From the NCBI GenBank assembly GCA_029891345.1, contig CM057000.1, positions 122,807,838 through 122,871,837 on the forward strand: DNA of 64,000 bases. Reading direction: 5' to 3'. Positions 1-12,562 of this stretch are shown here, piece after piece. The notes under the pieces are model-generated. The model saw only the letters and a program-made list of their open reading frames with translations, searched no databases and was not told where the DNA came from. Source of the DNA: Dryococelus australis (taxonomy: Eukaryota > Arthropoda > Insecta > Phasmatodea > Phasmatidae). A program made the position numbers and the translations under genes. Positions within the stretch are counted from its first letter, which is position 1. Every line of letters begins with the position of its first letter.

Positions 1-25
1 CTAATTTTACCGTGAACAGCTTATT
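1..25 (-). repeat. Truncated terminus of the 42-58 kb MITE family
   Basis: The first bases include TTTTACCGTGAACAGC, the reverse complement of the terminus shared by the MITE copies at 42-58 kb. Only this end lies in the window; the rest would be to the left. Confidence 0.6.
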
Positions 26-73
26 CAAACCACCATACACAAACATTCAAAATTCACTACCTCGATAAAGAGT

Positions 74-237
74 TTGTTTACATTGACTCGTGTTTCTTTG
101 GTTATGCCGATTGTGGAGATTTCCTACGGTAAATGAACGAATTATATACCCGTGCTTGTTTACATTGACTCGTGTTTCTTTGGTTATGCCGATTGTGGAG
201 ATTTCCTACGGTAAATGAACGAATTATATACCCGTGC
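74..237. repeat. 82-bp tandem duplication, two apparently identical copies
   Basis: Copy 1 covers 74-155 and copy 2 covers 156-237. Both begin TTGTTTACATTGACTCG and end ATATACCCGTGC, and no difference was seen by eye. Identity in DNA otherwise full of decayed repeats points to a very recent duplication or to an assembly artefact. Confidence 0.9.
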
Positions 238-1132
238 TATTATTGAAGGACGTGATTGTATGAAATTTTCCAGAAAAATGTGTGTCTTTCTTTGCCCGAA
301 ATAATAGCCTGCGGTTCGTTTTTCAAGTGTGTGGGTTTTTTTTATACTGTCTTAATCCAGTGTGAGTGTAAAGTATTTGCTAAGCGTTCTTTCAGAGACT
401 GCATTGGTTACTACAGGCGAATGTTTGGTATATCCTTAAACAACACATTAGGAATTCAAATCATAAATTTTACTGGCATAATAACCAATCACATGCCGGA
501 CGTAGAAATAAAATTTCATCCCATAAAATTCCATGTTTCGTATTCTAACATTATTCTGCTTTCTTTATAAAAAAACTTTGGTTGGTCTATATGTAGAATT
601 TTATACCATAGCTTGTAGCTTGATAGTGATGTCTCCTATTGGTTTCAGCCTACCAATCAGTTTGCTCCTTATAATAATGGGGATATAGTTTTTCTAGAGA
701 ATTTTGTAAAAGTGAATAATTTCTGCTAAGTAGGCACTTTTAAAAACAGGAATTATAATTTTCAACTTTCGAAAAATTTGCGAATTTGCCCATAACTTGA
801 AAGAGATGCACATTACCCAACTTTGCCCAGTAGGTGTAACTTTTAATGGAACAAACAAAAGTCATACAACTTCTAAATCTCTGGAGAAGCGACATAATTG
901 AAGTACAAGTTTCTTCTCCAGTAGTACGTGACGGATATCTGCTATTTTGGAAACGGTGGATTGGGTGATTATACTTATGCTTGTCAGACTGTCGCCCTTA
1001 TGACAACTAATCAAGATCGATGCAATGAACATGGTTCTAAATTATTGAATTTCTGGACAAAAAATTCACACAGATCCGCTATCAGCACGAAAACAAAAAC
1101 ATACGAGGGTTGACGAAGTCGCAGCTGAGTAT
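238..1132. other. AT-rich stretch with no recognisable gene
   Basis: A 104-codon open frame at 256-570 has no recognisable domain and an amino-acid make-up typical of AT-rich noncoding DNA. No splice-site pattern or known repeat was seen. Confidence 0.5.
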
Positions 1133-1717
1133 AAAGCAGGCTTCCCACGATGCAAGATGCATTTCGCGTAAGATTTCGTACGAGAATGCCAACTAATTTT
1201 CGTGCGAAACGAGTTCATTCGCAGATAAATAAGATGAATAGTGCATCGCATCAAAATTTGTTGATAGCCCTGGTTAGTACTGAACAGCCATTACATTATA
1301 ATACAAAATATGAAGTTGCTTTACTTCAACAAGGTATTTGTTTCAAAGCTATCCCTCCAAAATATAATAGTTTTCATTTTATTTTCAGCAAACTGCCTGA
1401 ACTCCAATTTACGTTTTAATGTTATTTTCTAGTAATGTTTTATTTCCCTGTATTCCTCTTCGCACACCTCGGATTATGATTTTATTTTACTCTGTGGTTG
1501 ATGTTACAATAGGTCACATGACCAGCGTACAAGGACCAATAATATCGCAACTTGCATCGCCTTGCACGAAAAAAAAAAAAAAAAAATTGGGCCGGCTCTA
1601 TCTCCTCATTTCGTGCAAGATGTGCCTTGCACACAAACTTGTGCAAGAAATTTTCGTGTAAGGTCGGCATCTTGCGCAAGTTTGGCACTCATCTTGCATC
1701 GTGGGAAACCTGCTTTG
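1133..1717. mobile_element. Short non-autonomous DNA transposon with terminal inverted repeats
   Basis: The left end (about 1134-1160) reads AAAGCAGGCTTCCCACGATG and continues CAAGATG. The right end (about 1690-1716) is its inverted copy with one or two differences. The interior has repeated CTTGCA/TGCAAG words and a poly-A run near 1568, but no transposase. Length is about 580 bp. No clear target-site duplication was seen, so the superfamily is unassigned. Confidence 0.65.
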
Positions 1718-1976
1718 GTGAAACGTTTCCCAACAAAGAAGGGCATGCTGGCCTATCGTCGCTCTGCGAACCGTGTGTGGAGTCCACAGAGTGAATATGG
1801 GTAGAGTGGGCGTGCCGGCTGTGGAAAACCAATGACCGTGTCCCAAAACTAGACTGCTTTTCTTCCTCCATTACTTTTGAAACCCCATGGATTGAAATTA
1901 GGGTGACATGCTGTTTACTTAAATAAATGTTTCTTCTCAGTATGTACACGTATGTAGTTAAAACATGAGTTAGTGA

Positions 1977-2206
1977 AGGCATTTGGACGGCTTTTAACAT
2001 TGATGTCTTGAGAGCCTATGGGGGTGATTGAGGTGAGTATTGAGCTGCGCTGGAATGAGGGGGCAGGGGAAACTGGAGATCCTCGAGAAAACCCGCCGAC
2101 CAGCGGCATCGTCCGGCACGATTACCACATGCGAAAATCCGGAGTGACCCAGCCGGGGATTAAACCCGGGTGGCGAGCAGGCTAACCGCTCAGCCACCGC
2201 GGTCCC
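1977..2206 (-). mobile_element. tRNA-derived SINE, copy 1 (reverse orientation)
   Basis: Read on the minus strand it begins with a tRNA-like head (GGTGGCTGAGCGGTTAGCC, then the box-B-like GGGTTTAATCCC). The body shared with the copies at 41.9 and 48.35 kb follows: TTTTCGCATGTGG, CGGCGGGTTTTCTCGAGGAT and a CTCAAGACATC block. This is a Pol III-type SINE relic, not a functional tRNA. Confidence 0.85.
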
Positions 2207-3300
2207 TGTTAAAAGATGTGAAAACAAACAGAACACCATTGTTTGAACACGTGAATCTGACAGTTCTGGCGACATTTCTCGAGTTAATGCGTGGAGACAC
2301 TCGCAGAGGTGTAATATCAGTGTACGTCATCTTGAGCCTAGGATGGAGTCAGCCGCATAGGCGCACACACACGTAACTTCGTGTTTAAACGACTGTACTT
2401 GCTACAGTGGAGAAGTGTTGATGTCTCCGCCCGGACAGCAGGCGCTCGAACCCCTCTCCGACCACTTGCCTCTCAAGGACTGTCTACAATTGCGCTATTC
2501 CAACCTGTGTCTTACAAGAAGGATACGCTGATTGGTGCACGTGACCTTCTGACGTCATGATGCTGTCCCAATCTCCCGTTTTCCAAGTCAACCCGTGTCC
2601 CAGGTTAAAGCATACAGAAAACTGAACTTTTGTCCCAAGTTGTGTCCTAAGTTGATAGAAAGAGGAGAAGACTCCGAATACATTCACACGCATTCATGGA
2701 ATGTTTACGTTTTAAATATAAACAATGAACGTGCAACGTGGAATTTCAAAATTAAAATGTAATGAAATGCTAAAAAATAACTAGTTATGTATTCGTTCGG
2801 TCTGAACAATTTTATATGAAGGGTAAAACATATAAAACGTTAGTATAAAAATAACTTTTGGATGTCAGTTGAACTTATTAAAACTAAAACAATTAAGGTA
2901 TATATTATTAATAAGTATTCAAATCACCCATTTCGTAAACATTAAATAATCAATAATTCAGCACATTTAAACATAACTACGTTACAAGAAATAATATGCC
3001 GAATTTACGGCGACCTAGTCACATTCTGGAAACTCAATTCGGGCAATAGCAGTAGGAGCATGGGTGTTTCACCGAACTTTTGATTAATCGGATTATCGAT
3101 TTGATATCAAACTGATTGATCGGATTAAGTCTTAATCCGATCTTAATCCAATTAAAAAACTTTCGTTAATTCGCTAAGCTTAATCCGATAAAAAATTTGA
3201 TTGATCCAATTAATTTAATTAAATTAATACATTAAAAAATTGGTTTTTGAATTTTGTGTGAATTGATGAGTATAGTTTGGTGCAAGAGTGTGCTAAAATA
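2207..3300. other. No gene seen; short ATTAATCCGAT-rich repeats
   Basis: No convincing coding sequence. Between about 3085 and 3240 the words TTAATCCGAT and ATCGGATTAA recur in both orientations, forming a small inverted and direct repeat cluster. Confidence 0.45.
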
Positions 3301-3304
3301 CCTT

Positions 3305-3545
3305 ATTTTATTTTTTTGGAGAGGGGAGGATGTCGTTGATTAGCAGCATGGTACATCCTCACCCTCGGGGCTCTGGAGTTGTACTGTGGTGAGGATGTGT
3401 TGGGGAAGGGGTATATATGTATTGTGTTATATTATTTTTTGGAGAGCGGAGAGGTGGTGTTGACCCTCGGAGCTATGGCTTTGTACTGAGGTGGGCTTGT
3501 GTTGGAGAAGGGGTATATATAAGTATTGTGTAATATATTAATTTT
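3305..3545 (+). repeat. Two degenerate tandem copies of a ~120-bp unit
   Basis: Both copies share TTATTTTTTTGGAGAG, an ACCCTCGG(G/A)GCT block, TTGTACTG and GGGGTATATAT, followed by AGTATTGTG or TGTATTGTG. They differ by substitutions and small indels, so the duplication is old. Confidence 0.7.
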
Positions 3546-3599
3546 TAGAGTATTTCGTCTCACAGGTCTGCTTGGACAGGCGACAGAAGTTACGGTTTA

Positions 3600-4800
3600 C
3601 TGAATGAAATTATTATTAAATACGTAATGAATTAAACGAAAAGAGATGTGAATACGATTTCCTTTATGCTAGGAATATAATCTACGACAGACTAAATTGC
3701 ACAAAGGATAGATCGAATCTCAAAAACAAATTTCAAATGGATCCCAGTTATCGTGGTTTATAAAAAATTAAGAAATCAAGTAAATAGTTCTACCCACAAT
3801 GAAGCAAAAATATCCCTATCAATATATAAATTACACAACTTGAATTAAAAACGAGTTCAAAACATATAGGAATAAATAAATGAAATTGTACAAGCAGGTC
3901 TCCCAAAACATGTCCGTCCAACTCTGAGGTTAGTGAAGTAATCACTTGTAAGCTCTATGTTGTACTAGTGTGTGTGGCAGGTGTATTTCTGCGAAATTAA
4001 ATTATTAGGAAAGACGATATATTTGAATTAAAATGAAATCTAGATGGTGACTATCCCGTACTCTCTGATTAGATATGCGAAAAGTCGTAAATTAATAACA
4101 CCGACGATGTTACACACACGAAAGAACTTTAACTATGTGACTATACTGTTTTTTTTTAATGAATAAATAAATCGAGTTAAAAGTTATAGCTACGGATTTC
4201 TAAACACATGCAAATTACACTACTTGACACATATGCCTCTCAGTTATACATGTACCTTAAATGATTTTAATATACGTCCATTCGATCGAGAGGTTGCTTT
4301 AGGAATGACTGCAGTGTATGAAGTGCACCAACTTATAAGCTGTTAGAGACGCGGAGCATGCGGCCAATAGGCAACTGAGTTAAAATAACGCGAAAAAACT
4401 CTGAAATGAAGAAAACATTTCAAATGGTTATGAAATAGCAATTAAACGAAAAGAGAATTGAATACACAATGACTGTTTCCAAATCAATTAAACTGCTGAT
4501 GTTACACATGACAAAAGTATAAAGAATACTACCGAAATATATTTCAAACAGCAGAATGAAGTGATATAAAATAATTAAATTTTAACCAAACACAATTGCA
4601 TACTAGACATACATGTATGTCTCCCTCATCGCCTCTGAGTTCTCCACGTACCTTAGAATGTTAAACGATTTAAAAACACATCCATCCAGCTGTGAGGTTG
4701 GTGAACGAATGACTCCTGAGCGAATTGTTGCTCGCAAACAGAACCTGTGTCTGCCTCGGTCGACATCAACTGAGGTAATGGGGGAAACTACTCGACATTA
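3600..4800 (+). repeat. Degenerate long-period direct repeats
   Basis: The block ATTAAACGAAAAGAGA recurs near 3633 and 4442. A second block (CCTCTGAGTT or CTCTCAGTT, then CACGTACCTTA or CATGTACCTTA, then a TCCATYC..GAGGTT stretch) recurs near 3910, 4232 and 4630. I read this as diverged tandem units of several hundred bases. The 62-codon open frame at 4613-4801 lies inside and is not considered a gene. Confidence 0.45.
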
Positions 4801-7430
4801 AAAATTACATTACAAATCGATAAAAATATCCTGTTTACGAATTCACCGATTTATATTTCCGTATCAATCTACTTTTAATGAGTTATTATCCACGAAATAT
4901 TTAATCATGTCTTCCTCAATGGTTCACATGAAATTTTAAACAATGTACAAAGTAAAAGAATAATGTAAATGTACATAGAACTTATCCCACTTTTAACACA
5001 ATTTCTGTCGAAGCGTATGGAGACTCGTACTTTATCCTGCAACACTTTATAGAAACATAGTATATTTTAAAGATGAATAAATCTAGGAACGATTTCAGTC
5101 CAAACACCTGATCGAAGAAAAAACTATAAAATTATTTCAAATAATGTACGCACTATAGTGATCCGGTCTTAACACACAAAATCTTTTTTCTGGATAGTAA
5201 AAAGAAAATAAATATTATATTAAAATGCTTATCTATTATATATGTAACGATGTAATGATAGGTGAAGCCCGGAGTAGATATTATCCGATGAAAAGTTTAA
5301 CAAGAGCTGAAGCCCACTGCTCGGCTCCGCGAATCGCCTATCCCTTAGTCGTGACACGAGAGGCCGGCAGACGTTGTCATGCCCTGTGAAGTGGGAAAGA
5401 CCATTGGGTAGTGCTGTGTGCAGAGATTGATATATCCAGATATTGATATATCAAATTCTCGGTTGTCGTCAAACTAAAATGGCGGTTGTCTGTGAGGATC
5501 TGTCCCATGCTATGCACCCCCCTTGACCCCAGACCCCTCCACCCATAGCCCAGAGTGCTTCTTTGACTAGCTCGAGGGCTCCCTGCACCCGCTATGCGCC
5601 AACTCCCCCGACCCCTCCACATTCCATCACTAGCCCAGAACACATCTTTGTCAACCACAAGAGCTGCCTGCTTGCCTGCCTAGCTACCCACCTCACCTAG
5701 GGCAGAGAATTGTGGACTCTTCCAAATCATTGATGTGTTTGCAAAACTGCCCTCTACCCTCGAATTTGAACTGGCCCTGCCTGCCTCCTCCCCTCTACTT
5801 AACAAGCTTAGACTTTCGCCTGGCCATTGACCCATCCAGAAGACTGTTTGTCATTGTCTCCAGGCTAGACACTGGCTTGCTGGTGTTGCTGGCATCGAAG
5901 AAAAATATTTTCCAAGTCCTGCTCATAAAATTATTTCCTCAACATTTAAGTGTTAAATTAATAATGTCTTTAATACACTAAATTCCATTAAAATATAAGC
6001 AGGATGTAGGTAAAAAAAAAATTTTGTTTAATCAGTTAACTTACAAGAAATTTAAAGTTTATCCTGTTTTCCAGCAAACTTACAATTCATTTTATATAGT
6101 ACACAGAAACTACAAATAATTTCATAGAAAGAGATATTTTCACTCACTCAATTTTAGGAGAGTTAAATACTTTTTTATATAATTTAAATATTCAAAGAAC
6201 ACAGTTTACAAACACATAACATTCCAATTGGGCGATCCAAAAGTAAACATTTTCGCCTATTGAAAACTTACAATATATCAAATGTCATTAAATACAGGGG
6301 AATGTAAAACAACACATTTAAAACTTTCAATCTGTAAAATATGTGTGTAGCAAAGAAAAAAATACATATTTCACATGTAGAGTTCTCTCAAAGTTTCCAT
6401 GTGAGATTTTTTTGGCTAAACAATTTTATAGTAAAATATAATATTTTCTTGTTGAAGTTTAATATTCTATGTTAAGTAATAATTTCTTCCAAATTTATTT
6501 TTAACATGTACTATCTCATATTGAAATTTAACTTTCCTGGGAAAAATAAATTTCGCTATTATAAGAAGAATAAGTGACAGAGTTGATTTTTTTTAAAACG
6601 TCCAAAGAGATTAATTTTTATGTAAAGTATGTGTGTTTTATCAGCAGACATCAGCTTGTAAATTCCCAGTAGCAGTAGCAATTTTTTGTATGTTAAAATA
6701 TTTTGTTACATGTAAAAGTCGGTGCTGATGTAGAGGCTCAGGTTGGCTGGAAACATTATTGTAGCTGTGAGGATAGGAGCTCTTATACCTGGTTCTCAAA
6801 AGGTAGTTTTGTCAGACCACTGACCCCTTTACCTGTCTACACACTGTGATACAAGTTAAGCTGGGCTGACAGGGTTTTCTCAATGTTCTACAAGTTCCCT
6901 TGTTTTGTTTCGTTCATTCATTCGTGTGTACAATTTTCTCCAACACTTTTTTTTATTACATTTTCCCCAGTCCTTCAATTTCTTTAAAGTTGTTTAATTA
7001 AATTTATTTGATGGAATTGTTGGTTGTATAAACATATTTTCTCCCTCACAAAGAATGAAGTAAGAAAGTTGTATTGCTCGTAAAAGGCAGCCGGCTACCT
7101 GAGGTGGAATTCTTTTGAAGCTCCAAACCTGAATAGCTTATCATCACTGCTACTGACCTAGTACTTACATATTTACTAAGATTTTTTTTTCATACTTCTC
7201 TGCAGGAATATGAAATGTTTTTAAAAAAAATGTAATAAACATTTCAAATTAAACCTTAAATATAAAACAGAGTATGTGTATTACTTCATATTTAAACCCA
7301 AGCAATCATGCACAAAACAGTGACATGATGATTTAAAAACTGTTAAGTGACAAGTCACATAAATTTTGACACCATTGAAATTTTGAAAAACAGTTTTTTT
7401 TAAATATGCAGTTACAGATAGTTGACAATT
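4801..7430. other. AT-rich gene-free stretch
   Basis: A GC-richer island at about 5330-5900 contains open frames in both directions (5377-5658 minus, 5712-5981 plus), but neither shows a domain, codon pattern or splice context that I can support. The remainder is A/T homopolymer-rich sequence. Confidence 0.45.
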
Positions 7431-7439
7431 AAAAAAATC

Positions 7440-7715
7440 TTAAAGTCATCAAATCTCATCATATTACACCTGAAAACCATTACAAAGTCTACAAACTTTC
7501 CACCATTTTACGACTGAAATCATCAAATCACATCATATCATGCCTGAAAATCATTACACACTTTAAAACATCATGTTATGACTGAAAAACTTTTAAACTT
7601 GTTCATCGTATTATGACTGAAAATCAATAAAAAAACTTTAAAATCATAATACAACTTTTCACCATTTACGCCAGAAATCATCAAATCACATCATATTATG
7701 CCTGAAACTAGTTTA
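7440..7715 (+). repeat. Degenerate ~75-bp tandem repeat
   Basis: Units share ATCATCAAATCACATCATAT, then a TGCCTGAAA block and TTTTCACCATTT or TTTCCACCATTT. About three to four diverged units are visible. Confidence 0.6.
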
Positions 7716-7747
7716 ACACTGTAAGTTTGAATTTTCACTGCAAATTT

Positions 7748-8988
7748 TCATTTAGAGTTAAGAGATAAACTCAGTTTGCATCTCTTTACAGGAACAACAG
7801 GTGGTGGTGGTGGTGAAGCAGGTGAAGGGGGTGATAGTGGTGATAATATAGGAGTATATCTTATTTCGTTAGGTGAGTCTGTATAGGCAGGAGGCGATGG
7901 GGAAATTAAATTATGTTTTGGTGATTCTAGTGATAATAGATCAGGAGACAGCATGCTTGTAGCAGGTGAACAGACAAAATTGAAATTGAAATATTCTTCT
8001 AACTCTTGGAATAAATTGTTGTTGCACATATATATCTGCGCATCATTTAAGGGAAGAACTGTTAAGCCTAATGGAGTGCAGCAAGAACATATTTTCAGCT
8101 TTTGCAGACGTTTCTCGCCTGATTTTGATGTTAAATTTATAGCTTCAAAGATCGAAGCTGATGTTCTTGGAAGTGAATACGACACCGGAGATGGCACTGC
8201 AGTTTGTAGTGAAGACAACATTGGAGGCGGCATTGTAGTTTGGTGTGAAGACGACACCGGAGGCAGCACTCAGTTTGATGTGAAGATGATGTTGGAGGCG
8301 GCGCTGTAGTTTCAAGTGAAGATGCTGGTGGCGGTGCTGTAGCTTGAAGTGAAGACACCAAAGATGGCACTGCAGTTTGATGTGAAGGCCATGCCAGAGG
8401 CGGCACTGCAGTTTGAAGTGAAGATGATGCCAGAGGCGATGCTACAGTTTGAAGTGAAGATGATGCTTGAGGCGGCACTGCAGTTTGATGTGAAGACGAG
8501 GCCAGATGCAGCGCTGTAGTTTCATGTAAAGATGATGCCGGAGGCAGTGCTACAGTTTGAAGTGAAGACGACGCCAGAGGCAGCGCTGCAGTTTTGATGT
8601 GAATATGATGCCGGAGGTGGCACTGTAGTTTCAAGTGAAGATGACGCTGGAGGCGGTGCTGCAGTTTGAAGAGAAGATGCCAGAGGTGGCGCTGGAGCTT
8701 GAAAGGAAGATGCTGGAGGTGGCGCTGCAGTTTGATGTTAAGGTGACACCGGAGGCGGTGCTGTAGTTTCAAGTGAGGACGACGCCGGAGGCAACTGTGT
8801 TAGCCCTAGGGAAGCCATTGACATTAGCACTGGTTGTATTGTAGGAATACTCTCCTGGTCGTATAAAGAATCAATCAAATTTATTTCTAAAGGATCTGAA
8901 CCATTATATCATTAAAGTATTCCCAATTAAAGTTTTCCATATTCTCTATCAAAGTCTTGGATAGACAATCCAACAAAATAATTTTCAT
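7748..8988 (-). pseudogene. Decayed Pro/Ser-rich protein with a central 12-residue repeat array; function unknown
   Basis: No family is recognised. On the minus strand a reading path starts at an ATG at 8988 (MKIILLDCL), passes an acidic N-terminal part (FNWEYFND, then EINLIDSLYDQES) and enters a long array of 12-residue repeats of the type SSLQTAVPPLAS encoded by the 36-bp minisatellite. It ends in a unique C-terminal part of about 130 residues with a CSCC cysteine cluster, a proline run (SPASPPPPPVVPV) and a basic KRCK patch that could be a nuclear signal. The path changes frame near 8900 and again inside the repeat, so it is broken or was mis-sequenced. Proline-rich linkers with a basic tail recall transcription-factor-like or virion-associated proteins, but that is only a resemblance. 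Its neighbour on the same strand is the Polinton-type protein at 10.9-11.4 kb. Confidence 0.5.
8170..8800. repeat. 36-bp coding minisatellite, roughly 17 units
   Basis: On the plus strand units run CACTGCAGTTTGAAGTGAAG then ATGATGCCAGAGGCGG, with frequent substitutions and 1- to 3-bp indels. The period is a multiple of three and encodes a 12-residue repeat on the minus strand. Expansion and indels here explain the frame changes in the host gene. Confidence 0.85.
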
Positions 8989-10930
8989 AGGATAACATCA
9001 TCACAATGCAAACCCCACAGACAAACAACTGGTAATTGTGGAAGGAGGAATATAGTTTAAACCCCTATTTATGAAAATTTTCAAATTCCCAGGTAAATGG
9101 TCAAGAAGAGAGATTTATTCCCTCCGACCATACAGTTAGAAAGGTAAACACTCCTTCCCTTCGCCCACTCAGGACTTTCAAATATCTTTAACCCCTCACC
9201 CCAACCTCTGAGGCAAACCTCGCTACAAGCTTCATCATGGAAGAAATGAATATCATGTATTTGATACTAAAAAAAATTATGCTTTGTTACAAACTAGTTC
9301 TGCTTGATTATTAATTAAATTAAAAGGATTAGAAAATATGATATGGTTTAACACACTCAATAAACTATATATAAAATCTATGGTATAGATTTATAGAAAA
9401 AGAACATACTATAATCCATATAAAAATTATTAATGGTTGGCGATATTCCATGTTTAAGGATTTCTAAGATTAGTTTTACCTTTTGAAGGAAATTTTTTTA
9501 TATTCTTTTTGGAAGCTTTTATTTAATTAGTGTTTTATAACATGATCTATTAAGTTTCCTAATATTAAGACATCACCCAATATTTCTCTATGCCTTTAAA
9601 TTAACACAAACTCTATTTAATTATAAGATACTTATTTTTAATTAATACACTGCAAAGAAATTTAACTATTTTTATTCATATTTTGCACTGAACATGTACA
9701 GATAACTTCCGTTTATGTATACAATCATATTTTCACTATGTTTAGAATTCTACTGTATAGGATATTTTATTTTACAATTTTTTGTAAAGCTCGTTTCATA
9801 AATAATAGTATAATTTATTATAAATCTTGACTATGTTTCGAAATAGTGTAACATTTTGTTGTTTTAATTTCTGTATATTTCCTGTGTAATGGAAGCTGGA
9901 AAGTGATTATTAATTTGATTAAGTATAAAACAAAACATGTTGCTCAATAGTTTGGAATCAGGTAGGAATGCTTCTCACTTTAGTATGGTTGATGGTTAAG
10001 TCCGTTTACCTGACCTCACCTGAACACTAGCAGGAGACCCCGGGAGGCCTTGGCTGCCTACTTCGCGAAAAGCAGTGCTAGAGACGTCTCCAGGGTATTG
10101 TAAAGCTAAAGTGGTTGTTGGAGTCAGGCGTGCGCCTTCTAAGATCTTGGTATTGTAATTGGTAACACTGGAAATACATTGAAATTAAACCTAAAGGTTT
10201 TGTGAGTTTGTTCAAGGGGTGTTAATACTCTTAAGGTTGCAGACCTCTAAATGTAATGGTTTTGTACCTCTTAAGAAATTTGGAAATGCTATAATTTCAT
10301 CAATTCGAATCGAGTATAAAATTATTCAGATAATAATGTTTCATGGGAAATATTCCTCTTGATTCATTTAGGTTTAAACATCTATCAAATTGAACACATC
10401 TAACTTTTCCATTACAGGAGTCTTACATGTTTAAGAACATAATTTTAGAAGACAAAGACTTTTTGTAACAATATTAGTTATGTCTTTAATCAACAATAAT
10501 ATAATTCCTTTCTAAAAAAAAAAATATATATATACTTTTTAAGAGGCGAAGTTAAATAAAAGTAAAAAAAATCATTTTAAAATATATTTTACTGACAAAA
10601 TATATAGCCTTTTTTAAATTTATCCAAACATAACTTCCAAATCATAGCACCAGTGAGAGGGTGTTACAAAATTTAAGTGTGTTTTTACTACAGGATGTTT
10701 TAAAATAATACAAATTACTTCTATCCAAAACAAATTCGAAATGGTTTACTCCAATGTGCTAATTAACTTGCTGATAATCAATTTACACTTTGATTTCTGT
10801 ATGCACAAGCATGTGGTTTCATTGTCCTCTTGATCCATCTTTACAAAATATTGATTTACCTACAACGTAATAATTCTATATACTAAATTTCACTAGTTAC
10901 TCCACAATGTTCTCTCATACCAAATGCCAT
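8989..10930. other. AT-rich gene-free stretch
   Basis: No open frame or repeat family could be supported. There are homopolymer-rich stretches near 10515-10570 and a GC-richer patch at about 10020-10120 with no assignable feature. Confidence 0.45.
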
Positions 10931-10935
10931 ATTAC

Positions 10936-11431
10936 TCATATAATATCTAGTGGTGATTCAGGAGGAGAATCATCATAATCTGTTTTACCCCAGTCAGACA
11001 TAATTGCCCAGGTTAGCATTAATTTTGAGTTTTCCTCTGCAGAGAAGAATGTAGATTTATATCCATATGTTTTACACAATTGTTTGAACGATGGACAATT
11101 GTTAAATTTTTTATATCTGTAACTTTCCCATTCCACACACTTTCTAGAATATGTTTTTCCTCGACTCCACCTATATAGTTCACAATTATTTAAGTATTGC
11201 TTGTAAATATCTTGGATATTCTCATACTCCATACATCCACTCTCCCATTTTAAACTGTGGTGGTACTTGGTTACCCATCTATTAGTTTTCTTGTATTTAG
11301 GAGATAGATATTTCCAGTCAAGCGGTACTTTGAAGCTGAATACAGTTGCATGTTCTTCCATATCAGTAATAGCTAATTCTTTAACAATAATTTTTTTCTA
11401 GCAATTGAAATCCCTGTACATTGCAAAACAT
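10936..11431 (-). CDS. Polinton-associated uncharacterised protein, copy A (largely intact)
   Basis: A 141-codon frame runs from an ATG at 11361 to 10936. Homology with the copy at 28113-28585 continues upstream in the next frame to an ATG at 11431 (MFCNVQGFQ against MLCNIQGFQ). A one-base slip in an A run near 11393 separates the two parts, so the true start is either 11361 or a frameshifted 11431. Blocks shared with the 28-kb copy include IIVKELAIT/FIVKKVAIT, WESGCMEYENI/WECRCMEYKDF and SAEENSKLMLTW/SAGENSKLMLKW. I recognise the pattern as a recurrent uncharacterised protein of arthropod genomes and Polinton-like elements; an exonuclease-like fold has occurred to me but I cannot show it here. 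The reading frame is much better preserved than its Polinton counterpart. The C-terminus is acidic (DYDDSPPESPLDII). Confidence 0.65.
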
Positions 11432-12562
11432 CTTGTCGCAATAGTGGTTCATAGTCTACTGACTCAAGTCATTATTTTCTCCAACTTATCTCTTACATTG
11501 TAACTTGCTAATCTATCGTGAATTATCAAAGCAAAAGCTTGCATGTTTTCTGGAATAGGTGTGTGTGTTTGCAATTATTTCAATTCGTGAGTCAATTATG
11601 CTATGCTAATTGTGTCATTTTGTTTGCTTACATCAAATACAAAAAAAATGTGTGTACATTTGCAAGTAAATAGTGCATCATGACCATTTTTTATAATATT
11701 TAAAATATATGCATCTATGTGTCAATTTTAACCTCATCTCTGACCTAAATTAACGCCAAATTGCATTCATAAGTTTCTGTTAATTCCAATTTTTTTCTTA
11801 TTGTTTATTTGCTTGTCATTCAAATACACACACACCATATTAAAACTTCAGGGTCTGTTGGAATCTTGACATAACATACAGCCTGGACAATAGTTGATAA
11901 CACCAAAAATGAGTACAAAAAAAAAAGAAAATAATCACCTTTAGAATCTGATTGGCTGGCACGATTTTATCTGTACATTGTGTTAATGTTGGATCAACTT
12001 GACACATGGGAAGTTTAATATTACTGTCCTCGCTCTTTATTCGATGTGAATACACTACTGTGCTATCTCTGCCTTAGCATAACTACAATGCAAAGTTTAG
12101 ACGAACGAGCCCCAAGTTAACTTCATTCTGAATCAGCTTTAGAGCTTCCTCCTAAATGAAATACATGTTTTTCAACGAAACTGTTAAATGTGTGAGTTTC
12201 TGTATTCCAGAAAGTATTCCAATTTGTAACTGGTTCTTAAGAAGTGTCACCTGTGCCAAAAGAAAATTATTTCTTTGGACATATTGTGTCGGCCCATGTA
12301 ATTAAATAGACCCCGAGAAGACCAAAACAATTTGAAATTGGCTGTTTCCAAATGTTTGGCAATACATTTTGCACGTGCACTAGAGATGGGGTAGGCTTCT
12401 ACACATCTGGAGGGTGATCAGAGACAACAAGAATAAACCTTTTTCCCATTGTGGCATGTGGGTATGGGGCCCTTCAAGGTCAGATATATATGCTTGGTTG
12501 GTTCGGGGACATGATACATGATTCAAGAGGCAGGAGCCACAAGCCACCTCGGTCGTAGAGGT
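11432..12562. other. No gene seen
   Basis: AT-rich sequence with short open frames (for example 11840-12055 minus) that carry no recognisable domain. Confidence 0.4.
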
